Shown one piece after another: positions 43,989 through 51,888 of a stretch of 64,000 bases of DNA. Source of the DNA: Arcobacter iocasae (lineage in GTDB: Bacteria > Campylobacterota > Campylobacteria > Campylobacterales > Arcobacteraceae). The notes beneath the pieces were generated by a model. The model was given only the letters and a program-made list of their open reading frames with translations, was not told the origin of the DNA and did no database searches. How positions within the stretch are numbered: position 1 is the stretch's first letter; each line of letters starts with the position of its first letter. The position numbers and the translations under genes were made by a program. The stretch covers positions 2,852,001-2,916,000 of the forward strand of contig NZ_CP090177.1 in assembly GCF_042214795.1 (NCBI RefSeq), written 5' to 3'.

Positions 43989-44702
43989 ATGCAACAAAAT
44001 AAAACTAGTTTTTTGATTTTGGGAATATTTATATTCTTAGGTTTGAGTACTTTAGGGTATTTTTTTAAAAGTGCAATTATTGAATATAAACAATATGATA
44101 GAAGTGTAAAGGTAAAAGGTCTTTCTGAAAAAGAGTACAAGGCTGATATTGTAATTTGGCCTATTGAGTATACAGAAGTTAGTAATAATCTTGAAGAACT
44201 ATATAACTCAATAGATAAAAACAATGAAAAAATCAATAGCTTTTTAATTTCAAGCGGCATAGAAAAAAGTGAGATAACTTTTTCTGCTCCTATAATCATA
44301 GATAAAGTTGCTCAACAATATGGTAATGAAAAGATAAACTATCGATACAACGCCAGACAAACAATAACAGTGTATTCAAAAAACATTGATGCAATTCGCG
44401 CTATAAAAAGTTCTTTATCAAAACTTGGAAAGCAAGGTATAGTATTTTCAGGTGATAATTATGGAAGTAGTACAGAGTATATTTTTACAAGGCTAAATGA
44501 AGTAAAACCTAAGATGATAGAAGAGGCTACAAAAAAAGCAAGAGAAGTAGCTCAAAAATTTGCCTTTGATTCAAAAAGTAAATTAGGCAAAATAAAAAGT
44601 GCATCTCAAGGTCAATTTACAATCTCTCAAAGGGATAAGAATAACCCACAAATTAAAAAGATTAGAGTTGTATCAACTGTTGAGTATTATTTAACAGATT
44701 GA
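43989..44702 (+). CDS. SIMPL (DUF541) domain protein
   Basis: A 237-residue protein with an N-terminal membrane anchor (SFLILGIFIFLGLSTLGYFF) and a periplasmic SIMPL/DUF541 domain: VKVKGLSEKEYKADIVIWPI, ARQTITVYSKNIDAI and a C-terminal ATKKAREVAQKFAFDSKSKLG. ATG 43989 follows AAAAGGAAAATACA, a good ribosome site; an earlier in-frame ATG at 43965 does not. Family function is poorly defined (oxidative stress or envelope). Converges on ynfA. Confidence 0.85.
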   Translation: MQQNKTSFLILGIFIFLGLSTLGYFFKSAIIEYKQYDRSVKVKGLSEKEYKADIVIWPIEYTEVSNNLEELYNSIDKNNEKINSFLISSGIEKSEITFSAPIIIDKVAQQYGNEKINYRYNARQTITVYSKNIDAIRAIKSSLSKLGKQGIVFSGDNYGSSTEYIFTRLNEVKPKMIEEATKKAREVAQKFAFDSKSKLGKIKSASQGQFTISQRDKNNPQIKKIRVVSTVEYYLTD

Positions 44703-44712
44703 TACAAAGTAC

Positions 44713-44749
44713 AAAAAAGCTTTTAGATACTTTATGTATTCAAAAGCTT
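44713..44749 (-). terminator. terminator reading leftward, end of ynfA transcript
   Basis: AAGCTTTTAGATAC (44717-44730) pairs with GTATTCAAAAGCTT (44736-44749) with two mismatched positions and loop TTTAT. On the minus strand the stem ends in a T-run (44713-44718), so it terminates the ynfA transcript; the stem lies partly within the ynfA 3' end. Confidence 0.7.
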
Positions 44750-45070
44750 CTGATTCCCCAATAAGATTACACAAATACCCAAAAATATTATAAGAGAACC
44801 TATAATATCATATTTACTAAAGTTTTGTTTTTCTACAAAGACTAACCAAATAAGAGAAGATATTATATAAATTCCACCATAAATTGCATAAGCTCTTCCT
44901 GCAAATTCTAAGTTTACTTTTGTAAGTGTATAAGCAAAAATAACAAGTGATATAATTCCAACAAACAGCCATATATACGATCTTTCAAGTTTAAATACCA
45001 TCCAAAAACTATAACATCCAAGTATCTCAAAAAGTGCTGCAATAAAAAATAATATGATTTGGCTAATCAA
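44732..45070 (-). CDS. YnfA family (UPF0060) small membrane protein
   Basis: A 112-residue protein with four membrane helices: ILFFIAALFEILGCYSFWM, YIWLFVGIISLVIFAYTL, GRAYAIYGGIYIISSLIWLV and IIGSLIIFLGICVILLG. The conserved FEILGCY, GRAYAIYGGIYI and DIIGSLIIFLG motifs fit YnfA, an SMR-like fold sometimes linked to efflux; function is not firmly known. It follows the DASS permease gene by 19 bases on the same strand. Confidence 0.92.
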   Translation of the reverse strand: MISQIILFFIAALFEILGCYSFWMVFKLERSYIWLFVGIISLVIFAYTLTKVNLEFAGRAYAIYGGIYIISSLIWLVFVEKQNFSKYDIIGSLIIFLGICVILLGNQKLLNT

Positions 45071-45089
45071 GTAAAACTCCTAATTTTTA

Positions 45090-46442
45090 TCAAAATGCTT
45101 TTAAAAACTCTATCCAAAAATATTGAAGTGGATATAAAAATACTATAGTTAATAATGCTAAAGTAAGTAAAATCTTTAAAACATATTTTTGTTTTATTTT
45201 TGCAAGTGTAAGACCTACTATTAGAGGTGGGGCTTGATAAGAGAAAAATATATTTGAATATGCAGCAACTTGCATCATAAGTATTTGCTCTAAAGTAAAT
45301 CCTGTGGCATTTCCTATTTGTTCTGCCATTGGTGTAAATATAGCAGGAATACTTGGTTGAGTCGCAAACATTCCTGTTACTGACATAACTAAAGTAACTT
45401 TTATATAGTTTAGCACTGCATATTGTGATGGTTCATATACTCCAATCAAATTTGATAAAATATCTTTTATATAGTCATTATGGGCAACAACAGTTCCAAG
45501 ACCTATAATTGTTGCTACAAATAATAAAGAAGAAAATTTTATACTATTTATATCCTCAGATTTTATTATACCAATCGATGGTAATGCTAAAAATAGTATT
45601 CCACATATTGCAATAATACTAGGAGCAATTTTATGGATAAAATCAGTTGCCCAAAGAACAATCATAATTGAGATAGTAAAAAGTACTATAATCTCATTTT
45701 TTGAGAACTTTACTTTTGTTTTATTTTTGTTTATGACTTTTGGAGTATCTTTAAAAAAGTTAAAAATTAGTATAACTATCATGATATCTTTTAAAATACC
45801 AAAAATTAAAAAGTTAGTAATTAAGTAATGTGAATATAAAATTTCATAATTATAAATTTGTGCAGATAGACCTGTTAATATCATATTTGGTACATTGGCA
45901 GGAAGTATTGCAAATCCAGACATAGATGTTGTAAGAATAAAAGCTAGTAAAATACCAATATATCCTTTATCATTTTCATTAAATCCAAAACTTTTAGCAA
46001 CTGCTATTGATAAAGGAACCATCAGTACAACTCTTCCTACACTTGAAGGCATAACAAAACTAAAAAGAGTTGAAAAAATTGTAATTGAGATTATGATATT
46101 TAAATAACTAACATTTTTTAAATTTGAAAAAATCTTTGAAAATCTATGTGTTAAGTTTGCATTTTTTATAGCTGTAGCAATTAGCATACCTGCTAAAACT
46201 AACCAAAATGCAGATGAAGCAAAACCTGAAAAAATAAGCTCTTTTGAACTTAATGAAAAAGCAGTACATGAAAATAAAAAAAGAAGGGAACTATAAAAGC
46301 TTGGAACTATACTTGTAGCCCAAAAAATTATAGTTGATAAAACTATAGTAATAAGAAATAAATCTTTTTGTTCTGTAACAAAATTTAAAAGAATAGAATA
46401 TATAAAAATAGGAATAGCAATAAATAAAATTGTTTTGAGCAT
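45090..46442 (-). CDS. SLC13/DASS-like permease
   Basis: A hydrophobic protein of 450 residues with about 12 helices, and helix-hairpin features MPSSVGRVVLMVPLSIA, TMSGFAILPANVPNMILTGL and SYQAPPLIVGLTLAKI, which suit the ion-transporter superfamily of DASS/ArsB/NhaD permeases. I chose ATG 46442, since the longer frame to 46508 begins with TTG without a ribosome site. Substrate unknown; only weakly like the other DASS protein here. Heads a two-gene transcript with ynfA. Confidence 0.82.
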   Translation of the reverse strand: MLKTILFIAIPIFIYSILLNFVTEQKDLFLITIVLSTIIFWATSIVPSFYSSLLFLFSCTAFSLSSKELIFSGFASSAFWLVLAGMLIATAIKNANLTHRFSKIFSNLKNVSYLNIIISITIFSTLFSFVMPSSVGRVVLMVPLSIAVAKSFGFNENDKGYIGILLAFILTTSMSGFAILPANVPNMILTGLSAQIYNYEILYSHYLITNFLIFGILKDIMIVILIFNFFKDTPKVINKNKTKVKFSKNEIIVLFTISIMIVLWATDFIHKIAPSIIAICGILFLALPSIGIIKSEDINSIKFSSLLFVATIIGLGTVVAHNDYIKDILSNLIGVYEPSQYAVLNYIKVTLVMSVTGMFATQPSIPAIFTPMAEQIGNATGFTLEQILMMQVAAYSNIFFSYQAPPLIVGLTLAKIKQKYVLKILLTLALLTIVFLYPLQYFWIEFLKAF

Positions 46443-46622
46443 TTTTCTACTTGTAATAATTTTCCAATAGAATATTATTATTTCTATTAAAAAATCATTA
46501 TTTTGCAATAATAAATAATAATTATTCTTATAATATTACATTTTGTTATTAATTATAATTTGTTTTAACTTTTTTTGTTACAATACATATTAAATTTTAT
46601 ATATTTTATTGGGGTTCTAAGA

Positions 46623-47252
46623 ATGAATTTAGAGAAATTAAAAGATGTAGAATCAGAATTTTTTGATGCCTATCCAAAGGGCTTTGAGGATGAAAAGTTA
46701 ATTAAAATGGTAAAAAAGTTCAATCCTGAAAAATTAGAGGCTTATGCCAAAGAAGCTTTTCAAAAAAAGAACTTTTCAGACCCTCATTTTATCGTAGAAG
46801 CATATTTTAAAACCATACAAAAATCAGTCATGGTATCACTTTTTGATAAAGTAAAACTTCGTGATGTAATAAAAGCTTTAACATCTTATGAAAAGGATAT
46901 GCTTAGCATTGAGTTATATGAATTATTGTATGGAAATAAAAAAAATGGTTTTGATGGACTTGTAGAATTTTTGGCTGAGTTTGGAATGGCAAAGTGGACT
47001 TTAGTAACTCTTGTGCCTTATAGTTTTAATAGGCAAACAGAGTATTTTGTAAAACCAACAACAACTAAAAATATAATAAAGTACTTAGAAATACCAAACT
47101 TAATATATAAACCAAGACCATCATATGAGTTTTATAAAGAGTATTCAAAAGTATTAGATACTGTTAAATCAAAAGTTTCAGGAGCACTGTCTTTTGACAA
47201 TGCTGCATTTACAGGATTTTTAAAAATGGGTATTGAAATTTGTAGTGAATAA
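46623..47252 (+). CDS. unknown conserved-looking protein, first gene of the sensing operon
   Basis: A 209-residue soluble, probably helical protein with no domain I recognise; notable segments are FDAYPKGFEDEKLI near the start and a FGMAKWTLVTLVPYSFNRQ patch around residue 120. No signal peptide or membrane helix. ATG 46623 has GGGG eleven bases upstream; a longer frame from 46575 looks unlikely. It ends 16 bases before the response regulator, so it is probably co-transcribed with the two-component system, where its role is unknown. Confidence 0.75.
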   Translation: MNLEKLKDVESEFFDAYPKGFEDEKLIKMVKKFNPEKLEAYAKEAFQKKNFSDPHFIVEAYFKTIQKSVMVSLFDKVKLRDVIKALTSYEKDMLSIELYELLYGNKKNGFDGLVEFLAEFGMAKWTLVTLVPYSFNRQTEYFVKPTTTKNIIKYLEIPNLIYKPRPSYEFYKEYSKVLDTVKSKVSGALSFDNAAFTGFLKMGIEICSE

Positions 47253-47268
47253 TTAATAAAGGAAAAAA

Positions 47269-47946
47269 ATGTCAAATAAGGTTTTAAAGAGTTTAAAGGT
47301 TTTATTTATAGAAGATGAAGATCTTATAAGAAATAAGATTGTTTCTTCTTTGGAATATATTGTAGGTGAAGTTATAGCCGCTTCAAATGGAATAGAAGCA
47401 TTAGAAAAACTTCAACATTTTACTCCTGATTTGATTATTACTGATTTAGAAATGCCCAAAATGAATGGCGCAGACTTTATTCATGAAGTTAGAAAAAAGG
47501 ATAAAGATACTTGTATCATAGTTGTGACTGCATATACTAGTGAAAAGTATTTATTACAACTTATTGATATGCATATTGAAAAATATATTCTTAAACCAAT
47601 AACTTTGGAAAAATTAATCAGTGCTTTGGAAGATTGTCAAAAAAGATTTTGCAATTCTACTAATTTAAAAAGAACTCTTCCTGATGACTATACATACGAT
47701 TGGAATCAAAAATTCTTATTACATAAAGATGAAATGATTACTCTAACAAAAAAAGAGATTTTATTTTTAGAACTTCTTTTTAAAAATATTGATAGTGTAA
47801 CTTCTTTTGAAGAGTTACAAGAGGTTGTTTGGCAAGACAGTGTTATGACAGACAATGCTTTGCGTTCTTTGATTAGAAACTTAAGAAAAAAATTACCAAA
47901 AGACTTCATTGTCAATTTATCAGGTATTGGTTATAAAGTTGCGTAA
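47269..47946 (+). CDS. response regulator, receiver plus winged helix (OmpR/TorR-like)
   Basis: A 225-residue regulator. The receiver domain has acidic residues E15/D16, phospho-acceptor D59 in LIITDLEMPKMNG and the K of KYILKPI. The C-terminal OmpR-type winged helix reads LTKKEILFLELLFKN, VWQDSVMTDNALRSLIRNLR and SGIGYKV. It is followed directly by a periplasmic binding protein gene and a histidine kinase gene, so those form its input. I infer that it activates the cytochrome/reductase genes downstream through the repeats at 51187-51260, as TorR does in E. coli. Confidence 0.92.
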   Translation: MSNKVLKSLKVLFIEDEDLIRNKIVSSLEYIVGEVIAASNGIEALEKLQHFTPDLIITDLEMPKMNGADFIHEVRKKDKDTCIIVVTAYTSEKYLLQLIDMHIEKYILKPITLEKLISALEDCQKRFCNSTNLKRTLPDDYTYDWNQKFLLHKDEMITLTKKEILFLELLFKNIDSVTSFEELQEVVWQDSVMTDNALRSLIRNLRKKLPKDFIVNLSGIGYKVA

Positions 47947-49567
47947 ATATTTACTTCTTTTCTTATGCGTAAGTCTTTTATTCTCAAGTCAAGCAATAAT
48001 ATATAAACATGACCAAACAAAGAATATACTTATAAATAAAATGACAAAAGATTCCCAACTAAAAGTCTATATGCCAACTCTTCCATATTTCAATCTAATA
48101 AGTTTAATTAATGGAACCTTAGTAAAACTAAGTGATTCAAAAAGAGGTTGGGATTATTATTTAGCATATAAGCATAAAAAGATAGATGAACTCACCTATG
48201 ACTTTTGGTTAAGAGATGATGTTAGATATCAAGATGGTACAAAATTTGATGCTGATTCTGTAGTTGATAATTTTAAACATTTTATCAATGGTCCTTTTTT
48301 ATATAGTAATATTCATAATGCATTAGATTCAGTTGAGAAGTTAAATGATTATAAAATAAGAGTACACTTGAAAATACCCTATGGAATGTTATTAAATGAT
48401 TTGTGTGTAATAAATTTTTATACAAAAAAATATTATGAAAAATATAATTGGACACCAAGTTTAACAGCTCAAAATACAAAAGGTCCTGGTCTTTATGGAG
48501 CAGGACCTTATATTATGGCTCAAGGTTATGCCACAGGATTAACCCAAAGTAAAAAGATAATTCTAATCGCAAATCCATATTATTTTGAAAAAGACAAACC
48601 CTATATAAAAAAAATCACTATTTATACAGAGCTTCCAACAAAAGAAGTTATTGATGATATTTCAAAATATGAAGGAAAATTAGATATTGCGTATATTCCT
48701 TATAATAAAAAAACAGAAATAGTAAATTCAAAATATGCAAAGCTTTTGATCTCACCATCACATGGCAATTTAACAGTTCATATGAATCTAATAAAGAAAA
48801 ACTCAAAATTAAAAGATATAAAAGTCAGACAAGCTTTAAATGATGCCATTGATCAAAAACGATTAATCAAGTTTGCGTTTAAGAATGAAGCAACTATATC
48901 ACCATTTTTATTATCTTCTAACACTTATTTTGCAAAAGAGTTATCAAAAAAATATTTAAATAGAAAACCAAGATTTACCCAAAAACAGTTGCATGATATT
49001 TTAAATGGCTTAGAACTAAAAGTTGTCACCCAAGATAGATTTATGTCTGTTTGGAAAGGAATTGAGTACCAATTATCAAAATATGGTGTAAAGTTAATAT
49101 ATACAATAACTAGTGATGAAAAAGTTGTTTTAGAAAAGCTTTTGAACAATAGAAAAAATATTTATGATTGGGATTTATTAATTTGGGGAAATGAAGACTG
49201 GAACGGAAGTCCTTGGACAGCATTTTTTACATTATATACAAAAGCAAATTGGTGCTCAATTGATAAAGATGATTATTTAGCAAATGAGTTTGAAAAGTTA
49301 TTTAAACTAGATACAAATTCAAAAGAGTTTCAAGAAGAGGTAAATAAAGTCTTATTATATAGTTATGAAAAAGCCTACACTCTAGTTTTACCTTCACCAA
49401 ATATAGTAATTGCATTAAATAAAGAAGTATCTTACCATCCTTCAGAGATGTCAACTTTCCCTTTATGGAATGCAAAAATCACCCCTTACCATTGGTCTGT
49501 GAGAAAAGAAAAGTTAGATAAAGATAGGTTAAATTACCTATATCCAATTAGGATTGAAAATGAATAA
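47939..49567 (+). CDS. periplasmic substrate-binding protein, family 5 (peptide/nickel type), sensor-associated
   Basis: A 542-residue exported protein: signal peptide MRKYLLLFLCVSLLFSSQA, then a family-5 binding-protein fold (YDFWLRDDVRYQDGTKFDAD, GAGPYIMAQGYA, VRQALNDAIDQKRLIKFAF). Start taken as TTG 47939, inside the response-regulator end; an ATG at 47909 would precede the signal sequence with extra residues. No ABC permease or ATPase genes are adjacent. Lying between a response regulator and its kinase it is best explained as a ligand-binding partner of the kinase, as TorT is for TorS. The ligand is probably TMAO, DMSO or a related oxide (inference). Confidence 0.85.
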   Translation: MRKYLLLFLCVSLLFSSQAIIYKHDQTKNILINKMTKDSQLKVYMPTLPYFNLISLINGTLVKLSDSKRGWDYYLAYKHKKIDELTYDFWLRDDVRYQDGTKFDADSVVDNFKHFINGPFLYSNIHNALDSVEKLNDYKIRVHLKIPYGMLLNDLCVINFYTKKYYEKYNWTPSLTAQNTKGPGLYGAGPYIMAQGYATGLTQSKKIILIANPYYFEKDKPYIKKITIYTELPTKEVIDDISKYEGKLDIAYIPYNKKTEIVNSKYAKLLISPSHGNLTVHMNLIKKNSKLKDIKVRQALNDAIDQKRLIKFAFKNEATISPFLLSSNTYFAKELSKKYLNRKPRFTQKQLHDILNGLELKVVTQDRFMSVWKGIEYQLSKYGVKLIYTITSDEKVVLEKLLNNRKNIYDWDLLIWGNEDWNGSPWTAFFTLYTKANWCSIDKDDYLANEFEKLFKLDTNSKEFQEEVNKVLLYSYEKAYTLVLPSPNIVIALNKEVSYHPSEMSTFPLWNAKITPYHWSVRKEKLDKDRLNYLYPIRIENE

Positions 49568-51212
49568 TTTAAAAATACGACAAAAGTTTTTTATTTTGGG
49601 CTTTATTGCTCTTATTTCATTACTACTTTTAGCTTTACTATCATTAAAAATAAATAAAGATAGTTTTACTAATTCAAATAATGTTGTAGTAAACTTTAAA
49701 GATACACAAGAGATTCAAACTTTTTATATAGAAGAACTTTTTTTATTAAGAGAAATTACTTTATCTTTAGTTATTTCTCCAAATGATGATTTTAAAAAAA
49801 AGTTTGATGAAAAAATTTCACCTATTATAAATAGATTGGATAAAATTTTTTCAAATGAAATACCAACAAATAAAAAAGCATGGGAAGATTACAAAAAATT
49901 AGTTTTAAAAACTAGAGAATACTCTTTAGACGGATTTGATGAAGGCGCCTTTATGAATACTTCTTCTGTTGAAAGAGATAGCTTTTATTTTTTAATTAAT
50001 AAGCTAAAAAGAATTCAAAAAAAGAATTTACAAGAGTCTGAAGAAAAATTAACTGAATTGAAAAATGATACAAAAATAAATAATGTATATATTATCTTAG
50101 GTGTTTTGATTATAGGTATTTTTGGATTTATTCTTAATCTAACAGTTATTTTAAAGATAATAAAACAAATTGAAAGTGTAGAAAGAGGTTTACAAAAGTT
50201 TTTTAAATACTTAACAAATCCTACTGCGTATAAAGAGCAATTGCATATTGACATAAAAAGTAAAGATGAACTTGGATTAATGGCAGAAGCTATTAATACA
50301 AAAGTTAAATTGATAAAAGAGAACTTACAAGATGATTATAGGTTGATACAAGAAGCAACTTTAACTTTAGATTATTTAAAAGAGGGTGTATTTGGTAAAA
50401 GATTAGAAAAGCAAGCAAAATCCAATGAACTAAATGTATTAAAAAATGTTATGAATGAGATGATAGGAAATCTAGAAAATAAAATATTAGAAGAGCTTAA
50501 TCATAGAACAAATCAAGAAAAACTAATGATTCAACAGTCAAAACTAGCTGCAATGGGTGAAATGATAGGAAATATTGCCCACCAATGGAGGCAACCACTT
50601 GGTGAAATAAATGCAGTATTGATGGAAATAGAAACAATCACTAGATATGGGAAGTTAGAAGAGGAACACCTTTTAAAGAGTATAGAAACCTGTAATGAGA
50701 TTGCTGAACACATGTCTACTACTATTAGTGATTTTCAAAACTTTTTTAAACCCTCAAAACAAAAAGATAAATTTTCAGTATTAGAAGTTTGTAAAAAAGC
50801 TATAGCAATTATTAATGCATCTTTAAAAAATAATAATATAGAACTAAGCTTTGATATTCAAGAAGATAATACAATAGACGGATATTCAAATGAATTTTCC
50901 CATGCAATATTAAATATAATTTCAAATGCAAAAGATGCACTTATCTCAAGAAAAATTAAAAACCCAAAAATAATTTTAAGTATAAAAGTTGGTAAAGAGT
51001 TTACTGTAATTAAAATAGAAGATAATGCTGGAGGAATCAAGCTTAAAGATATCAATTTAGTATTTGAGCCTTATTTTACAACTAAAGGTGAAAAAAGAGG
51101 CACAGGAATAGGTTTGTATATGACAAAAGTAATTATCGAAGATAATATGCATGGCTTTATTGATGTAAAAAATACAAAAATAGGAGCACTTTTTAGAATA
51201 AAGGTCAAATAG
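49560..51212 (+). CDS. sensor histidine kinase (TorS-like role)
   Basis: A 550-residue kinase: two membrane helices (about 8-28 and 173-197) flank a ~145-residue periplasmic sensor region, then a HAMP-like linker and coiled coil, the dimerisation box with phospho-acceptor H341 in GEMIGNIAHQWRQPLGEIN, and an HATPase domain with N box NIISNAKDAL, G1 EDNAGGI and GTGIGLYMTK. ATG 49560 chosen for AGGA six bases upstream; the gene starts within the end of the binding-protein gene. There is no receiver or Hpt domain, so unlike E. coli TorS it is not a hybrid kinase. Probably activated through the neighbouring binding protein. Confidence 0.92.
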   Translation: MNNLKIRQKFFILGFIALISLLLLALLSLKINKDSFTNSNNVVVNFKDTQEIQTFYIEELFLLREITLSLVISPNDDFKKKFDEKISPIINRLDKIFSNEIPTNKKAWEDYKKLVLKTREYSLDGFDEGAFMNTSSVERDSFYFLINKLKRIQKKNLQESEEKLTELKNDTKINNVYIILGVLIIGIFGFILNLTVILKIIKQIESVERGLQKFFKYLTNPTAYKEQLHIDIKSKDELGLMAEAINTKVKLIKENLQDDYRLIQEATLTLDYLKEGVFGKRLEKQAKSNELNVLKNVMNEMIGNLENKILEELNHRTNQEKLMIQQSKLAAMGEMIGNIAHQWRQPLGEINAVLMEIETITRYGKLEEEHLLKSIETCNEIAEHMSTTISDFQNFFKPSKQKDKFSVLEVCKKAIAIINASLKNNNIELSFDIQEDNTIDGYSNEFSHAILNIISNAKDALISRKIKNPKIILSIKVGKEFTVIKIEDNAGGIKLKDINLVFEPYFTTKGEKRGTGIGLYMTKVIIEDNMHGFIDVKNTKIGALFRIKVK

Positions 51213-51260
51213 TTTATTTGCCACTTTTTCTACACTTTTTTTCAACTAATTACACTTTTT
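51187..51260 (+). promoter_or_regulatory. direct repeats CACTTTTT, candidate response-regulator boxes
   Basis: The octamer CACTTTTT starts at 51187 (inside the kinase gene end), 51222, 51233 and 51253. The last three are 11 and 20 bases apart, one and two helical turns, and end 8 bases upstream of the TATAAT at 51268. OmpR-family regulators bind direct repeats at about 10-11 base spacing, so this looks like an activator array for the cytochrome/reductase promoter. Confidence 0.6.
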
Positions 51261-51267
51261 TTTCTTT

Positions 51268-51273
51268 TATAAT
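51268..51273 (+). promoter_or_regulatory. -10 element for cytochrome/reductase operon
   Basis: TATAAT 27 bases before the cytochrome ATG (51300), with a good ribosome site AAAGGA in between and no -35 consensus. The absence of a -35 fits an activator-dependent promoter. Confidence 0.55.
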
Positions 51274-51299
51274 TTACTAAATAGAGAAAAAGGAATGAT

Positions 51300-51887
51300 A
51301 TGAAAAAGAGTTTGATTTTTGGTATAGTTTTTTTAACTATATCCTTGTATGCAAGTGAGACAATGTATACAAGTTCTGTTAAAAATCTATTTGAAACTTC
51401 AAATAGTACTGCCTCAAAAGGAAGACTACTTCCTACCTCAGAAGTAAAAGTAATTGAGAAAAAAGATGGCAAAGTAAAAGTCGAAGTCGAAGGTTTTATG
51501 AAAGCTGGAGTTTCAAATGCACTTTATTTTGCACAAGGTAAAAGAATCCTAATTGCTGGACTTAGTAAAAGTGGAAAGTTTGATATAAAAACTATATCTA
51601 CAAGTACTGGTAAAAATGGTACTGAATGGAAAAAAGTTGTTTTAACTGCATATACAAAAGATGATAATCTAACAAAAGATTTAGATGCATTATATGAAGA
51701 AGCAAACAAAGTTTTTAAAGATAACTGTGCTATGTGTCATCCTATTCATGCTTCTACTGAATTTACTTCAAATCAATGGCCAAGTATGATTAAATCAATG
51801 ATTTCTAGAACTGCTATGACAAAAGAACAAAATTACTTAGTTACTCAATTTTTACAAAAACATGCAAAAGATATGAAAGGAAAATAA
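51300..51887 (+). CDS. periplasmic monoheme cytochrome c, reductase partner
   Basis: A 195-residue exported protein: signal peptide (1-18, ending SLYAS), an SH3-like N-terminal part (GRLLPTSEVKVIEKKDGKVK) and a C-terminal haem domain with CAMCH (C143, C146, H147). The haem domain (NCAMCHPIHASTEFTSNQWP) resembles the C-terminal domain of TorC and the small cytochrome next to the Campylobacter TMAO/DMSO reductase. It ends one base before the reductase gene and surely feeds it electrons. Confidence 0.92.
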   Translation: MKKSLIFGIVFLTISLYASETMYTSSVKNLFETSNSTASKGRLLPTSEVKVIEKKDGKVKVEVEGFMKAGVSNALYFAQGKRILIAGLSKSGKFDIKTISTSTGKNGTEWKKVVLTAYTKDDNLTKDLDALYEEANKVFKDNCAMCHPIHASTEFTSNQWPSMIKSMISRTAMTKEQNYLVTQFLQKHAKDMKGK

Positions 51888-51888
51888 A

